Source of the DNA: Thozetella sp. PMI_491
Taxonomy: Eukaryota > Ascomycota > Sordariomycetes > Chaetosphaeriales > Chaetosphaeriaceae
Assembly: GCA_021432635.1 (NCBI GenBank)
Contig: MU270054.1
Location: 336,055-400,054, forward strand
Reading direction: 5' to 3'
Length of the DNA: 64,000 bases
Position 1 is the stretch's first letter. The number at the start of each line of letters is the position of its first letter. The notes under the pieces are model-generated. The model made no database searches. It saw only the letters and a program-made list of their open reading frames with translations, and was not told the origin of the DNA. A program made the position numbers and the translations under genes. Positions 33,515-44,525 of the stretch are shown one piece after another.

Positions 33515-34577
33515 GGTTTCGACACGATCTCGCAAGTCTAATTGGCGGAGTGGAAATGCCTGAGATTTCCTTCTCTCTTATCTGGAGGATAAGATATAAT
33601 TCGCGGAGACGAGACGAGAAGATGGTCGGCTTATATAGGCACGCTCGCGCTGTTTAACCGCCAGTTAGCCCGAAATATGAACTCCTGCCTATCTAAGCGT
33701 AGTGATATTGCAACATTCCGCCCGTGTTGGACACCGGACTTCTCTCAAGGTAGACACGGCATGACGCTGAATAGTAACATTGCAGCTTGGAGGATCAGTT
33801 TCCATGCAAAGCTAGCGCCAAGGCGGCGTTATCCCGAAGTAGGATTTTCAAATGGACTACAATTTCAAGACAGCGCCTGCAATAACTTTCAGCTCAAGGG
33901 CAAATGATCGAATGCATGTAGCATTTGTTCGACGTACATAAAGCGCATCAATAGCGTCTCCAGAGCAACGGGGATGGTTGTCTGTGCATGGTAGATAGTG
34001 CGGGCCTCATGGCTAGTTTGTCGTGTCGCGTTAGACATGTCCGAGCGAGACTACAACTGCCAACCAGGAGAACTGCCCCTCTATAACTAAAATAGCTACT
34101 ATAACTTCTATAAGATAACTTATCTCTTTGAATCTGCCACATACTAGTGACTAAACGTGCTGGTTCATGCCGGGGCTTGATACACTTCTGAATCCCGTCG
34201 TAAGCGCCAGCAGCATAGGTGCTAATGTTTAGCTTCCCCGCTACGGTGTTAGTGGCCACAGAGAACCGGGTGTGGTGGCCCTTGGATATGATTGGACCGG
34301 GTTGTACTACACTCCGGCGGCACATTGGCAGCCGGCTTACAGCTACACTTCTGTGCAACACCTTTCTCGTCTGGCCCGGAAGTGCCTCAGGCAACTTTAA
34401 GACTGCTCCGGAAGATCGCTCTGTCCCTGCACCCTCCGAGAGTAAGCAAACCCCTCAGATATCTTAACAGCCTGAATATCCCGAGTATCCTCACTTCACT
34501 CTCTACATTCACTAGAATCCGATTGTCGTCTTTATTCTCTAGCCGTGGAGGTAACATTTGGCCCTCAAGTTAGCATA
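33515..34577. other. Gene-free region
   Basis: Divergent promoter space between the protease and the ATP synthase c gene. A 148-codon frame on the minus strand (33948-34394) has no recognisable domain and was not called. Confidence 0.45.
33631..33637 (-). promoter_or_regulatory. TATA box of the aspartic protease gene
   Basis: TATATAA on the minus strand, about 117 bp upstream of the ATG. Confidence 0.5.
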
Positions 34578-35182
34578 ATGTCTGTTATGATTAAAACTAG
34601 CCTTGCTGTCGCCCGCCGCAGTGCATTTCAATATGGCCGCTTGATGTCTACCACGCGGGGTAAGCATGGATCTAGCCCCAAGCCAATGTGTCGAATTCCT
34701 CGCCACTCTCTAACCCGTCTGCATAGCCCTTGCTCCATTTCTCGCTCGGATTCAGAGCTCTACGGTTAGCCAGAATCGTCGGCCCGTTATCGTACATAGC
34801 CCGGGCACCAACGACCTTCGCGGTAACTTGAAGCCTACCATCTTCCGTGGCGCCATACAATCTCGAGGCATTATCGCGGAAACAACGACTGCTGCTCTGA
34901 TTGCTTCTGCTAAGGCGCACGGCGCTGGTCTTGCCACAATCGGACTTGCTGGGGCGGGAGCTGGTATTGGTAGTGTGTTTGCGGCATTGATTCAAGGTGT
35001 CGCTCGTAACCCGGCACTCAAAGGTAAATATCCCAAAGTAAGATATCTTGCTAAGCAATTCTTAACACCCCTTTTGTCGAAAAGGCCAGCTCTTCTCCTA
35101 CGCCATTTTCGGGTTCGCCATGGCCGAGGCAACCGGCCTGTTTGCTCTTATGATGGCCTTCCTTATTCTCTATGGCTACTAG
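34578..35182 (+). CDS. atp9: Nuclear-encoded ATP synthase subunit c (Atp9-like)
   Basis: Exons 34578-34659, 34727-35023 and 35085-35182; 158 aa. A basic, Ser/Arg-rich presequence (about 75 residues) precedes the mature hairpin. Helix 1 has [17 protein letters not shown], the polar loop is ARNPALKGQ, and helix 2 has the proton-carrying Glu141 in [14 protein letters not shown]. It would form the c-ring of mitochondrial F-type ATP synthase in the inner membrane. The mature part looks more like mitochondrially encoded fungal Atp9 ([12 protein letters not shown]) than like the common nuclear form (which I recall as EAIGLFDLMVAL), so it resembles the second, conditionally expressed nuclear copy known in some fungi. 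The introns (67 and 61 nt) keep phase; the second ends in AAAAG. Confidence 0.88.
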
Positions 35183-37609
35183 TCGTAGTTTGAAGCCTAG
35201 AACAGGGTAGTAAAAGCAATGTTCTGCAAAGTGTGACGACATGTACATTATATACATAGTCATTGTGCGGGGTCGAATACTCGTCTCGTCGATGACCTAT
35301 AGCCAGGCTACGAAGACAATCTCATCTCTTTCCATACATTCCTGCGAGTAGAAGTCTGAGACATGAGGTAATTTATATATCAACGCAGTGCACCGTATCT
35401 CTTGTGCAACTGATCACCTGATGGCTCTATTGAAATACTTCTCCAAGGAATGGAGATTCTGTGAATCAGGCGACTTTCGTGACTGCTGATTTACGGGAAA
35501 GAGCTGGTAAGGACTTAATGCCATTTTGCTAGGCCCATCCTTCAGTTCCTATCCCATTGCTTGCATTCCTTGCCAGCTCTTTCGACCGTGAATACTCAAT
35601 CATCTAGTCCCATCTCGAAGATATACTCTGTATCAGCCCTTGTGCCCTCGGAGCCGAGATGCGTCGCCAGCGAGAAGGGCAACAGAGTCTTGGCGAGAAC
35701 CGAGGGTTTCGAGTATCGCTTTACTATGCCTGTCACGGCGAGGGCTACCCGGGTAATTATATGCCGGTACTGTGGAAGACAAAGAGACTAAGATTAAGCC
35801 TTATTTTAATAGATAGTGTTTGCCCATGGCGATTGTCATAAGAGCGGTCATGGGCAGCGGAAATGGCAACGGTACGCAGCTGTTCCCAAGGAGATTGCGA
35901 GCTCCCTCATAGCTGACAGCTTATATTGGGCATTTCTCGCACAGTGATGGCGGAGATGGTACCATAGAAGAAACTTCAGCGGAGTGTATTTCCCTGATAC
36001 CGTTGATATGGTCAGTAGGAAGGGTATTTGGGCCGGCGCTCGGCGGATTTTTGGCCAACCCAGCAGAAAGATTCCCCGACCTATTCGAAAGAATCGAGCT
36101 CTTTAATGAGTACCTGTTTCTCCTACCAAACCTACTTGTTTGTATCGTCTTCCTTGTTTCTTTGGCGACTGGTGTCTTATTCCCGAGACAAACGCAAGAG
36201 AGCATGAAGCACGGGCCGGACTTAGGAGCCTTCTAACGGAGAGGGACCACTTCATATTCGCCCAGAAACTGTTCGTGGGCCCGTCTCCCCAGACAGCACC
36301 CCGGTATTGTCTGACTGCGAGAGATCTACTGCTACAAAGAATTGCGGGTTTAAATACTACCCCAGTACCTCTTAGTAATAGTAGAGCTTCACTTATACCA
36401 CTATGGTATAGAAGTATTATTTCACATCGACGAATTATCGAGCGATAAGTGGAAGAATGGGAGTGATATATTGGGGAATTTGAATGACATTTGAGGTCGT
36501 ATGAAGAATGTACTTAGAAAGAAGCGGGGTAGAAACTTGTCGGTAGGTGAGAGTCTCGCGAGGAAACCAATTCGTCGGCCACAGAGTTTTGGCCGGGCGT
36601 TTTCAAGTAATAGCCTACAAGTCTGTGTGGTAGTTTTAGTGGATGGACAACGATTCAAGGTAGTCAAGTGGCTGTATGGCATATTGCATGCATTTGTCAA
36701 ACATGTATCAACCAGTACGACAGCACCGGCGGAGACCAGATATGAGCACTTCGCAATGGTGGCCCTTTCATTTGGCTTTGCAATTGTCGCCTTCGCCCAA
36801 AGGCTATAGACGCCACAAATCATGATTTCATTATCTAATTTCGGAATATGGATGTGGATCTGCCGTCAGCTAAAAAGTATAGGTAACTCTGTATCTAAAC
36901 CAGGCCGGTCAATAAGTGTATGAACGGCATGGCCACGCGGAGTATCTTAGGTTGCCCTAGGTACTTGGAACCTTTAACACTAGCAGCTCGGTTAGATCCC
37001 TCTGATCCAAGGGCGAATCTATTCTGAGATAGTGCCGGAGTTTGACTGTTAGAACAAAGCAGTCTGTCCAAATAAGGCAAAGCAAGGAAAAGGGAAGATT
37101 CAGGCTTGCACTAACACGATGCGGCGCCAACCCCATTTCGGTGCGCTTTACACCTACTAGGCCTGCTACTTGTCAGTAGTGCTGTGGGCTTGACAACTGC
37201 CGAAACTTCGAAAAGCCGAATGCCGGGCTCTCTTTCCATCATTTCTTTGTCAACCCCACTGGAACAGACAATAGGCACTTATGAGCTCGTTTCCGAGCCT
37301 TCTGTAACCCCAGAATGCTAACAGATGACAAGGTTTGAGTCCGCTATTCTCATAAGTTTCCCACAAGTGGACTTCGATTGCTGTACTGGATTCGATTCAG
37401 GAATTGCCATGTCCTAATTACCTAACTGAAGTTTGAGCTTATCGCAGCGGCACATGCCCAATTTCTCGCAATTATAAGTAGTCACATCACGCGTCACTTA
37501 CCAACGCGTTCGTCAGCAAGCACTGATGGGATTAACTAAAGATCCTTGACGCACACCTCCCATCAGTTTAAGATTTTACTTCGCAAAGTGATTTCCCCAA
37601 ACCTCAAAA
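35183..37609. other. Gene-poor region with an MFS relic
   Basis: 2.4 kb of mostly AT-rich spacer. The only recognisable content is the MFS fragment at 35990-36236. Other frames of about 100 codons (36422-36823) have no motif. Confidence 0.5.
35990..36236 (+). pseudogene. MFS transporter fragment (relic)
   Basis: One frame reads LIPLIWSVGRVFGPALGG, then FLANPAERFP and a hydrophobic helix YLFLLPNLLVCIVFLVSLATG followed by FPRQTQESMKH and a stop. This matches the TM5-TM6 region of drug/zinc-type MFS carriers. Upstream the similarity stops within a few codons apart from a possible RAVMGSGNGNG scrap near 35845, and no TM7-12 follows. It is best read as a truncated relic. Confidence 0.6.
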
Positions 37610-38131
37610 ATGCGTTTCTTCGCAACGATCGCGCTAGTAGCCGGGCTCTCCGCGAGAGTCCTCGCGGCACCCGTCGATACCCCAGCCCCGATAAGCATCA
37701 CCATCTTCGAGGATGTACTCTACACGGGCAGTGCCGTGACTCTTATACTCCCCTATGGAGCCTGCAGTGCGTGGCCCTCTCCTCGACGCACCATTTCGCC
37801 GCCATTGCTTATTAGCAGCTCCATCCTTGGACTTGTGCTAACCGTATGATCATATTGATAGGAAACATCCCTGAAGGGTTCAACGATGTTACGTCGTCAG
37901 TCAAGTTGGGGCCCACCACCAGCATCTGTCAGATGTTCAAGTAAGTTATGCTTCATGAACTTCTACCCACGTTTGATTGGAATACCCTTGTCTTAGTTCG
38001 AGCGGCTGACAAAGGTACCTAGGGACATTAATTGCCTCGGGGACTCGGTCGCTATCACCCCTCCCGGGGCCGCGAACTTAGCGGAGACCAGTCTCAATGA
38101 TGCAGCTTCTTCATTCAAATGCTGGACGTAA
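37610..38131 (+). CDS. Small secreted cysteine-containing protein, beta/gamma-crystallin-like
   Basis: Exons 37610-37766, 37862-37940 and 38023-38131; 114 aa. Introns of 95 and 82 nt keep phase. A signal peptide ends near residue 20 (VLAAP). The mature part of about 94 residues has four Cys and two similar halves: ITIFEDVLYTGSAV...FNDVTSSVKLG and CQMFKDINCLGDSV...LNDAASSFKCW. The repeated F-x-D-x(2,3)-Y/C-x-G and N-D-x(2)-S-S patterns are those of a beta/gamma-crystallin double Greek key, often Ca2+-binding. Fungal secreted proteins of this fold have diverse or unknown roles. It lies alone in a gene-poor, AT-rich stretch, as small secreted effectors often do. The fold is my inference from pattern, the function unknown. 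Confidence 0.72.
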
Positions 38132-39374
38132 CTTGTAAGAAAGGAAAATCCTAGTATTGGGTCGAGGAGTTAGATTGCGGCTACACCCCTTGCGGTATCA
38201 GGTATAGAAATAACTGTGTTGTCGCAACAATACGCACAGGCGCTGGTCTAGGCGAGTTTCGGGACTTCCCTGCCATGTATGGTACCCTGGGTTTTTCTTC
38301 TTCCTTTTGTGCAAGACAGAATCCGTATCTCCTCGCGCTACGCAGGTGGAAAATTTAGGGGCCCCGTCAGGTGCTTCCACAGCATCTGTTACAGGCGGAG
38401 CTGTGCTTCACCTCAAGAAATTGTGATCCCCTAATGCCAAGTATTTGTAACCGGTATCATGCAATTATTAAAGAAAAAGGTTGGCAATAAACAGCACCTT
38501 CAAATTTGAACTAGCATGCATTAGAGAATCTTTTGTGGTGTTCCGGGTCTCATGGTGAGGTCACATCACTCCCTAAGCACTTGCATAGGTAATCTTTTCG
38601 ACGTTAACACAGATTGTCCTTTATACCGTAGCCGATAAGCTCCAGCGGTTTTCTAATGTTAGGAAGTGGTGTGATATGGGGTCTTAGAGCTTAAATTACC
38701 CATTTTACTTAGGCGCAGAATCAGTGTATTGTGGAGGGAAGTTGGGCCTTACACAGCGTAGGTCCATCTATATTACGAGGCCAACTAATCCCGTATGTTC
38801 AAACTGGTTTGGCAGATATAGTGTCTTCATCATGTCTCAACTTAGATGTCATAAAAAACTCATCCAGTGGTAAATGAGACCGGCGCATAATGTTTATTGG
38901 TTCGCTTTGGTTGCCGTTTTACTCGATCTAGTTCGGACACACCTGCCCAACTGGCGCAAAGGCTGGGTTTTGAGGCGCCCAGCTAATTAGGAATAGATAG
39001 CGAGTGAATGTGAGTGTATTACTATTGGCTGATGGCTAGCCTCAATGGTGCCAAAAACTCGGTAATGCAGTACAGCGGCTTTTTGCGAGCAATGAGATTC
39101 TGTGGTGGCGCTCTCGCGTGGCTGCCTAGGGGCTTAGCTCTTTATGGCAACCTAGCCGGGGCAGGTGCTGTGATATGATCAATGCCCCTTCGGTTTCAGC
39201 CTTTCCGGCTCATCTCCATATATGAACACGACTATCGAACTAGATGGATGTTCAAGTCAGCATTCTCAAGCGTGTCCGTTCTCATAGAAACGAAGGCGCC
39301 ATATACACAGCCGACTAGGTTGTCTCGATCCTGTATACATAATATCCATTGCGTGTACAAAAATTGCCTGGGAG
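38132..39374. other. Gene-free region
   Basis: 1.2 kb between the small secreted protein and the FMO gene, with only short frames. No repeat was identified. Confidence 0.5.
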
Positions 39375-41268
39375 ATGACCATGCCCGACAGAACTCCGAC
39401 GGTTGCCGTAATCGGCCTTGGTGAGTCTCAAGCTAGACTTCTGTCGGTTGCGCTTTAAGCGGTAAAATAATACGATAAAGGGCCTCTGGGTCTTGTGACT
39501 CTCAAGAATATGATTGAGGAGGGTTTCGATGTGACAGGATTCGATCGCAATGAATTTATCGGAGGAACATGGTACTACACCGACGAAGATAAGACCTCCG
39601 TCCTGCCAAGTAGGCGTATCGCAAGCTCTAAGTTTCTCTTTGTATCAGCACCACTGACAGAACTCTGAGTAGCAACGGTCATAAATATATCGAAAGAGCG
39701 TGTTAGAAACATCCATTAAAGTCCCGCTGTCAACGTTGTCAGCTAACCATGCGTTCCCAGGGCTGCTTCACCGACTTCCCGTTTCCTGCAGATGCTCCAA
39801 GTCACTGCTCAGGAGCTGAGGTCCAGAAATACCTGGAACAATATGCAGCGAACTTCGGACTGTCGCCATATTTTCGCCTAGGCAGGAATATCACTCAAGT
39901 CAGCTTCGAAGAACAGATTGCCATGTGGAGGCTAGATATCGAGAGCCACGAGGCTGAATTTTTCGACAAGGTCATTTTTGCCACTGGGGTATATCACAAA
40001 CCGAATATCCCGAATCTCAAGGGCAGTGACCTGTTTGCTGGAGAGTGTTTGCATTCAAGGGCGTTTAAAAAGTGCCATACCCATCATCTCATCTGACAGG
40101 CTGTACCTAATTAAGGGTGTTTTCTTTTAGACCGGAGGCCTTCAGAGGCAAGAGAGTGTTGATCGTTGGTCTTGGCAACACTGGGGCAGATACCGCAGCA
40201 GCCCTTCAAGGCTTCGCGGAGGAAGTTTACATCTCCCATAAGCACGGAGCATTTGTGGTGCGCTTTTTCTTCTAGCACACCATAAACTCACCCCCACACG
40301 CCCGCAAGGAGACTAAAATCATGGTATAGCTTCCACGCAGTGTCAATCGACGACCACTCGATCATACCTTGACCCCTCGAACTGTCGCCATACAGGGGTT
40401 TCTTGAACGTTATATGCCCCAACTTGGCGAGTGGTTCTTCAACAACCTGCTTACAAGGATCCAGAACGGTAGCTTCAATATACGCCCCGAATGGAAGCTA
40501 TCCCCTGCGCCGTCCGCCAAACATGCCACTCCAATCGTTTCCGATAACCTCATTCCTCTGTTAGAATCTGGAGGCATAAAGTCCGTATCTGGCCTGAAAC
40601 AAGCCGTCGGACCCAATGAGGTCGAGCTAGAGGACAACACTGTGCTTGCTATCGATACTATCATATGGTGTACAGGTTACAAGGCAGATTTCAGCATCTT
40701 CAATCCAGCCATTGATCCGACGCGCAACACGATATCGCGATGGTCGGAGCTCCCTGGCTCGCGGGGAAAGCCCTTACCCAGGCTATATCAAAACATTCTC
40801 TCTCTCGACCATCCTATGTCGCTAGCCTTTATGGGCTATGTCGCTTTTGCCAGTCGCTCGTTTCCCCTCTTCGACCTTGCGTCTATGGCCGTGGCGCAAA
40901 TCTGGAAGGGGAACTCTGGCCTCCCCAGTCAGCAACAAATGGAAGAAGCCGTCGACCGCCACCATGCTTGGCTTTGCGATATCGCAGAGCAAGGTGCAGT
41001 GCTTCCGACCTGGGTGAAGCAGCACAAGTGGGTTTCGTGGGTGGGCAATAAAGCCGGTACTAACACTGAAGAAAACTTGGGCTGGGGCTGGAGAGGTTGG
41101 CAATTTTGGTTCAGCGATCGTGCTTTTTGCCAACTTCTTCTCAGCGGTGTATACACACCTCACATGTTTCGCGTTTTCGACGGCAAGCGGAAGAAGTGGG
41201 ATGGGGCGCGGGCCGAAATCGAAAGGGTAAACAAGGCTATCTCTGAAGCACGACTTAAGAGAGACTAA
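39375..41268 (+). CDS. FAD-dependent FMO-type monooxygenase
   Basis: Six exons: 39375-39420, 39481-39609, 39673-39701, 39761-40071, 40131-40257 and 40330-41268; 526 aa. The FAD-binding GLGPLG motif is created by the first splice. The second Rossmann motif is VGLGNTGAD for NADPH. The FMO identifying sequence FxGxxxHxxxF is present as FAGECLHSRAF, and a WCTGYKADF block follows. Such enzymes oxygenate soft nucleophiles (N or S) or act as Baeyer-Villiger-like oxidases. All introns are 59-72 nt and phase-consistent; intron 3 has a weaker GTTAGA donor. The start may be Met at 39375 or 39381. It faces the haem peroxidase gene tail-to-tail. Confidence 0.85.
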
Positions 41269-41587
41269 CGGTGTTCTGGGCTTATGATTCTCTTGTTCTA
41301 CGACTTATCTCGTTTCTACGAGTTGGAAAATAACGTCCTATTTTACACCATTTGGCAGCCTATTATCCTTCTACCTAAACTTGACAGTTGAATAAGACGG
41401 GGCGCTGGCCCAAAGTTCACGTTTCTATATTTCTCTTGGATTTATAAGTGGAACTGATATTCGACGATATCCAATGACTATGTTGAGTGCACTGCATGAG
41501 AACAAAACCTAGAATTCATTTTTCGTCGGTCGGTTTGCTAGATAGGACCCCCACTCAAAGATGGCACGGGGATGACTTATTCCGCTT
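41269..41587. other. Convergent intergenic gap
   Basis: 319 bp between two stop codons; nothing recognised. Confidence 0.5.
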
Positions 41588-43471
41588 TCAAGCTGTTAGT
41601 GGTATAAGAAGCCAGTCATTATATGCGCTTGTGACCGTCTGAGAACTGCTAGTCACCACGATATCATACGGGTGCTGATTTAACCGAGAAGAGGTGGTAT
41701 TATATGCCGCATTGTATAACGTATAGTCAGTGCCTGGCAGCGACATAGACGGCGCCATTGTCAATTCTGACGATATCCATTTCGGGATCTCGGCAGTGAC
41801 ATCCTCCCGGAAATAGGTTACGAGAGTAACCATAGTTGCCTCGTCAGCATCTCGGATCTAGACGAAGTTAGTATCGCGCGTGGCTCTATACAGCTGATAT
41901 ACTCACAGCGACGGTTAGGTTTCTTTGCTCATAGAAATGAAGATCGGCGCTAATCACGTTTCTCCGGGTGGATCTGGCGATTTGTGGTTGTATTACCTCC
42001 GATAGTGGGAACCCTTGCCCGGCGTTATCTGCGATGAACGGCACCCCGGTTTCAGTATTGACTATTTCTACAATCAATGCCGAGACCCCTTGTTCAATTG
42101 GGACAAAGACTTTGAAGCAATAGACCGTGAAGCTGGGCACGTTGGGATACAAACGATCTATGTGCATGCTGTCTCCAGTGGTGGCATTAGCGACTAAGCA
42201 GCTCTGGTTTGACATACAGTCTTCTCCAGATCGAGGCTGAATATGTACGCGGACCTGGGAGTTCGGATCGGCTAGGAGCGCGTCATCAATCTGTGTTGCG
42301 GTAAGCGTTTCGTGCATGCTTTAGTGTGAGGGGCTCAACACACTCTGAACTTTCCGGAGACTGATAACGTGCCGTTCGTGTTGACTTCGACGGCCAGCGA
42401 CTTTGGTTTCACGTCAATCGGAGCAATTATATCGCTGAGGATGACCTCTTTCGGCACCGTGTTCACCATACGCTCCAACAGACTCGTGCAAGTCGAGAGG
42501 AAAAAGTCGTTCGAAGCTGCCATTTTCCGAATCATCTCACCGCCATCTGCATTGAAGATTCGCTCGTCAGAGCGAGTCGTGATATTGGGCCCGGACGCCA
42601 GCGGGTTTCGGGAAGTGTTGGCTACGAACTCCCTCGCACTGGATAGGAATCAGCTAGGGAACGGAATGGCCATTAAGCGATAGGAGACGCCGCTACACAC
42701 ATGGTATTGTCAAAGACGATATTTTTCGAGTCAAATATAGCTGAATCGCCGATAGTATCCGACACGAGCCAGTCAGATTAGGGTCTTCTCGCTGTTTATG
42801 CTCACTCAGCGTGGTTCCATACTTACCACGTCGTCGGTTACGATTAGTGGGAAGTCGGTCTTGTGAACGCCGCCCACGGTATGGCCGCAGGCAACGAGGC
42901 CAATCATTTCGGACACGTTGAAGCCCTGAGCTGCAAACTTCTCTGTATGCGTCACCAAGTCCTCTTGCGGCTCCGGTACGCCCGACGGACCCGGACCCGT
43001 GGCATCGACGCGGCCTGCTCTGTAAGGAAGGATAAGAGAGCCATTAGAGCAGATGCCCACCGCGAGCGTCGCCGCGAGTGCTACTAGATCCGCCATTGAA
43101 GACCGAAGGCTAGCTGCGTTGATGATGCTTCCTCGAGTTTCCGAAAAGGCTCCACCAGGGTTTTCGGCACGGTCTGTCTCCATGAAGATCGAGGCATCGA
43201 TGCCTCCAGTACCGGTGGCCACATCAGCAGTTGCCATGTCGTGGTATGCGGTCCGGATCCATTCTGCACCGTTATTTTGGCCTCCACCTTGGAATGCACC
43301 ACTACAGTCTTGTGCAATTGGGCCGATGGGAAAATCAGCAGGCCCTGTTTGCTCGTATAAAAGTTGCTCAAGCTGGTCAACCTGATCATTCGGCCATGTA
43401 TATGCCCTAGCCAGAGAGCTGCAGAGAAATGCAACTCGCAGGGAAAGAAGTCCGTTGGAGATTTGGCGCAT
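41588..43471 (-). CDS. Secreted haem peroxidase (plant/fungal peroxidase superfamily)
   Basis: Five exons: 43471-42823, 42740-42701, 42638-42344, 42290-41907 and 41857-41588; 545 aa. A signal peptide (to about residue 23) precedes the catalytic domain. Distal R73/H77 lie in WIRTAYHDM and proximal H197 in LVACGHTVGG. The region from about residue 230, with FDSKNIVFDNT and SDERIFNADGG, continues the peroxidase fold. A C-terminal part of some 230 residues is beta-rich and has no named motif that I recognise. Introns are 82, 62, 53 and 49 nt and each keeps phase; the third removes an in-frame TGA. It would use H2O2 outside the cell. The usual Mn-site or exposed Trp of ligninolytic class II enzymes was not identified, so the substrate is open. 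Confidence 0.82.
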
Positions 43472-44525
43472 GTTTCAACTGGCAAGCGTGGGTGCCGAGA
43501 CAGAACGAGAGGTAAGGGACAGCTTTCATACCTTTCTTGCAAGGGAACGAACCTCTATTTCACAGTGAATGAAAGGAGCCCAAGGAAGGAATGTGGTAAA
43601 GGGACGGCATCCTAATTGGGGTGGGCCATGTAACGTTATTTAGCAAGACCCAAATGCAAAGCCCCAAATGCCATTATTGGCCGAGGGACATGAAGTTTTG
43701 TAAACTGCCAACACATTTGGACCCAGAACGGAATCTGACGGTAAGATCATGTTAGTAAATGGCCTTATTTTCCTATGTGTTCCTGCCAAACATCTATCGC
43801 TGGTACATGTGAAGCACATTTCTAACCGGAAGAGGTCAAAGTGGTTGTCAGAATACCCAGGAGCGGGTAGCATCAGAAACCGGATTCGGTTTAAATGCTG
43901 GTAAACCCCGAAGGCGCGGGTTGTCAAGGCGAGAGCCCCCTCAAAGGGAATATATTACAGGATTCAGCCCCTGCAAGGTCACATCAGGCAATCCCTTCTC
44001 AAGTTTATTAGAAATAAATCCTTGCTGATTGCCTAGAGCAGCCAACGAGATGAGGCAGAGTAGCATTAGCCAAGTCCGTGGCTACCCCGTCAATCCTCGA
44101 AAAATCCACCTTCCGCAGAAACTAGGGCCTGGCGTTGCGGCATCAGACAAAAGGTAGTGGTACACCACCTATATTGCGCAAGCTAGGTTATTGGAAGAAA
44201 TGGCTGCATCCTGAACCTTTGCACGAAATCAAAATGGCACACTCCCGTGCCTACTCTCCTTTACATTTCTTTGTCTAGTCTAATGTCGCCAACACCTGAT
44301 CCGTGGCTTAGGAATTAGGTAGTAGTGTTACCTATCTTTGTAAAACCCACGTATACTGTCTCCTCACACATCGGTGGAAATGTGTAAGTTTTTTTTTTTT
44401 TTTAAAAAAAAAAACCTCCTCTTGCTAAAGATTAGAAGTCGGAAAACCTCATGGCAAATAAGCCTCGCTTGGTCCAGACCAATGTTGTATTGTAGAGTGG
44501 TATCCCGAGCGTTGTTCTCGTAGCT
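43472..44525. other. Gene-free region with a T/A homopolymer junction
   Basis: About 1 kb upstream of the peroxidase. The only structure is the T15-A11 tract at 44389-44414. Confidence 0.5.
44389..44414. repeat. T15-A11 homopolymer junction
   Basis: Fifteen T directly followed by eleven A, a self-complementary tract. It lies about 0.1 kb downstream of the broken DUF3176 gene's last stop. Confidence 0.85.

Noticed and set aside
33948-34394. 148-codon minus-strand frame between the protease and atp9
   Set aside because: No recognisable domain, odd composition and no splice partners.
36422-36823. 133-codon minus-strand frame and a 102-codon plus-strand frame over the same DNA
   Set aside because: Neither matches a known family; both are likely chance frames in spacer DNA.
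42291-42343. Apparent frameshift with stop in the haem peroxidase
   Set aside because: A 53-nt GTGTGT...CACAG intron joins the two frames in phase.
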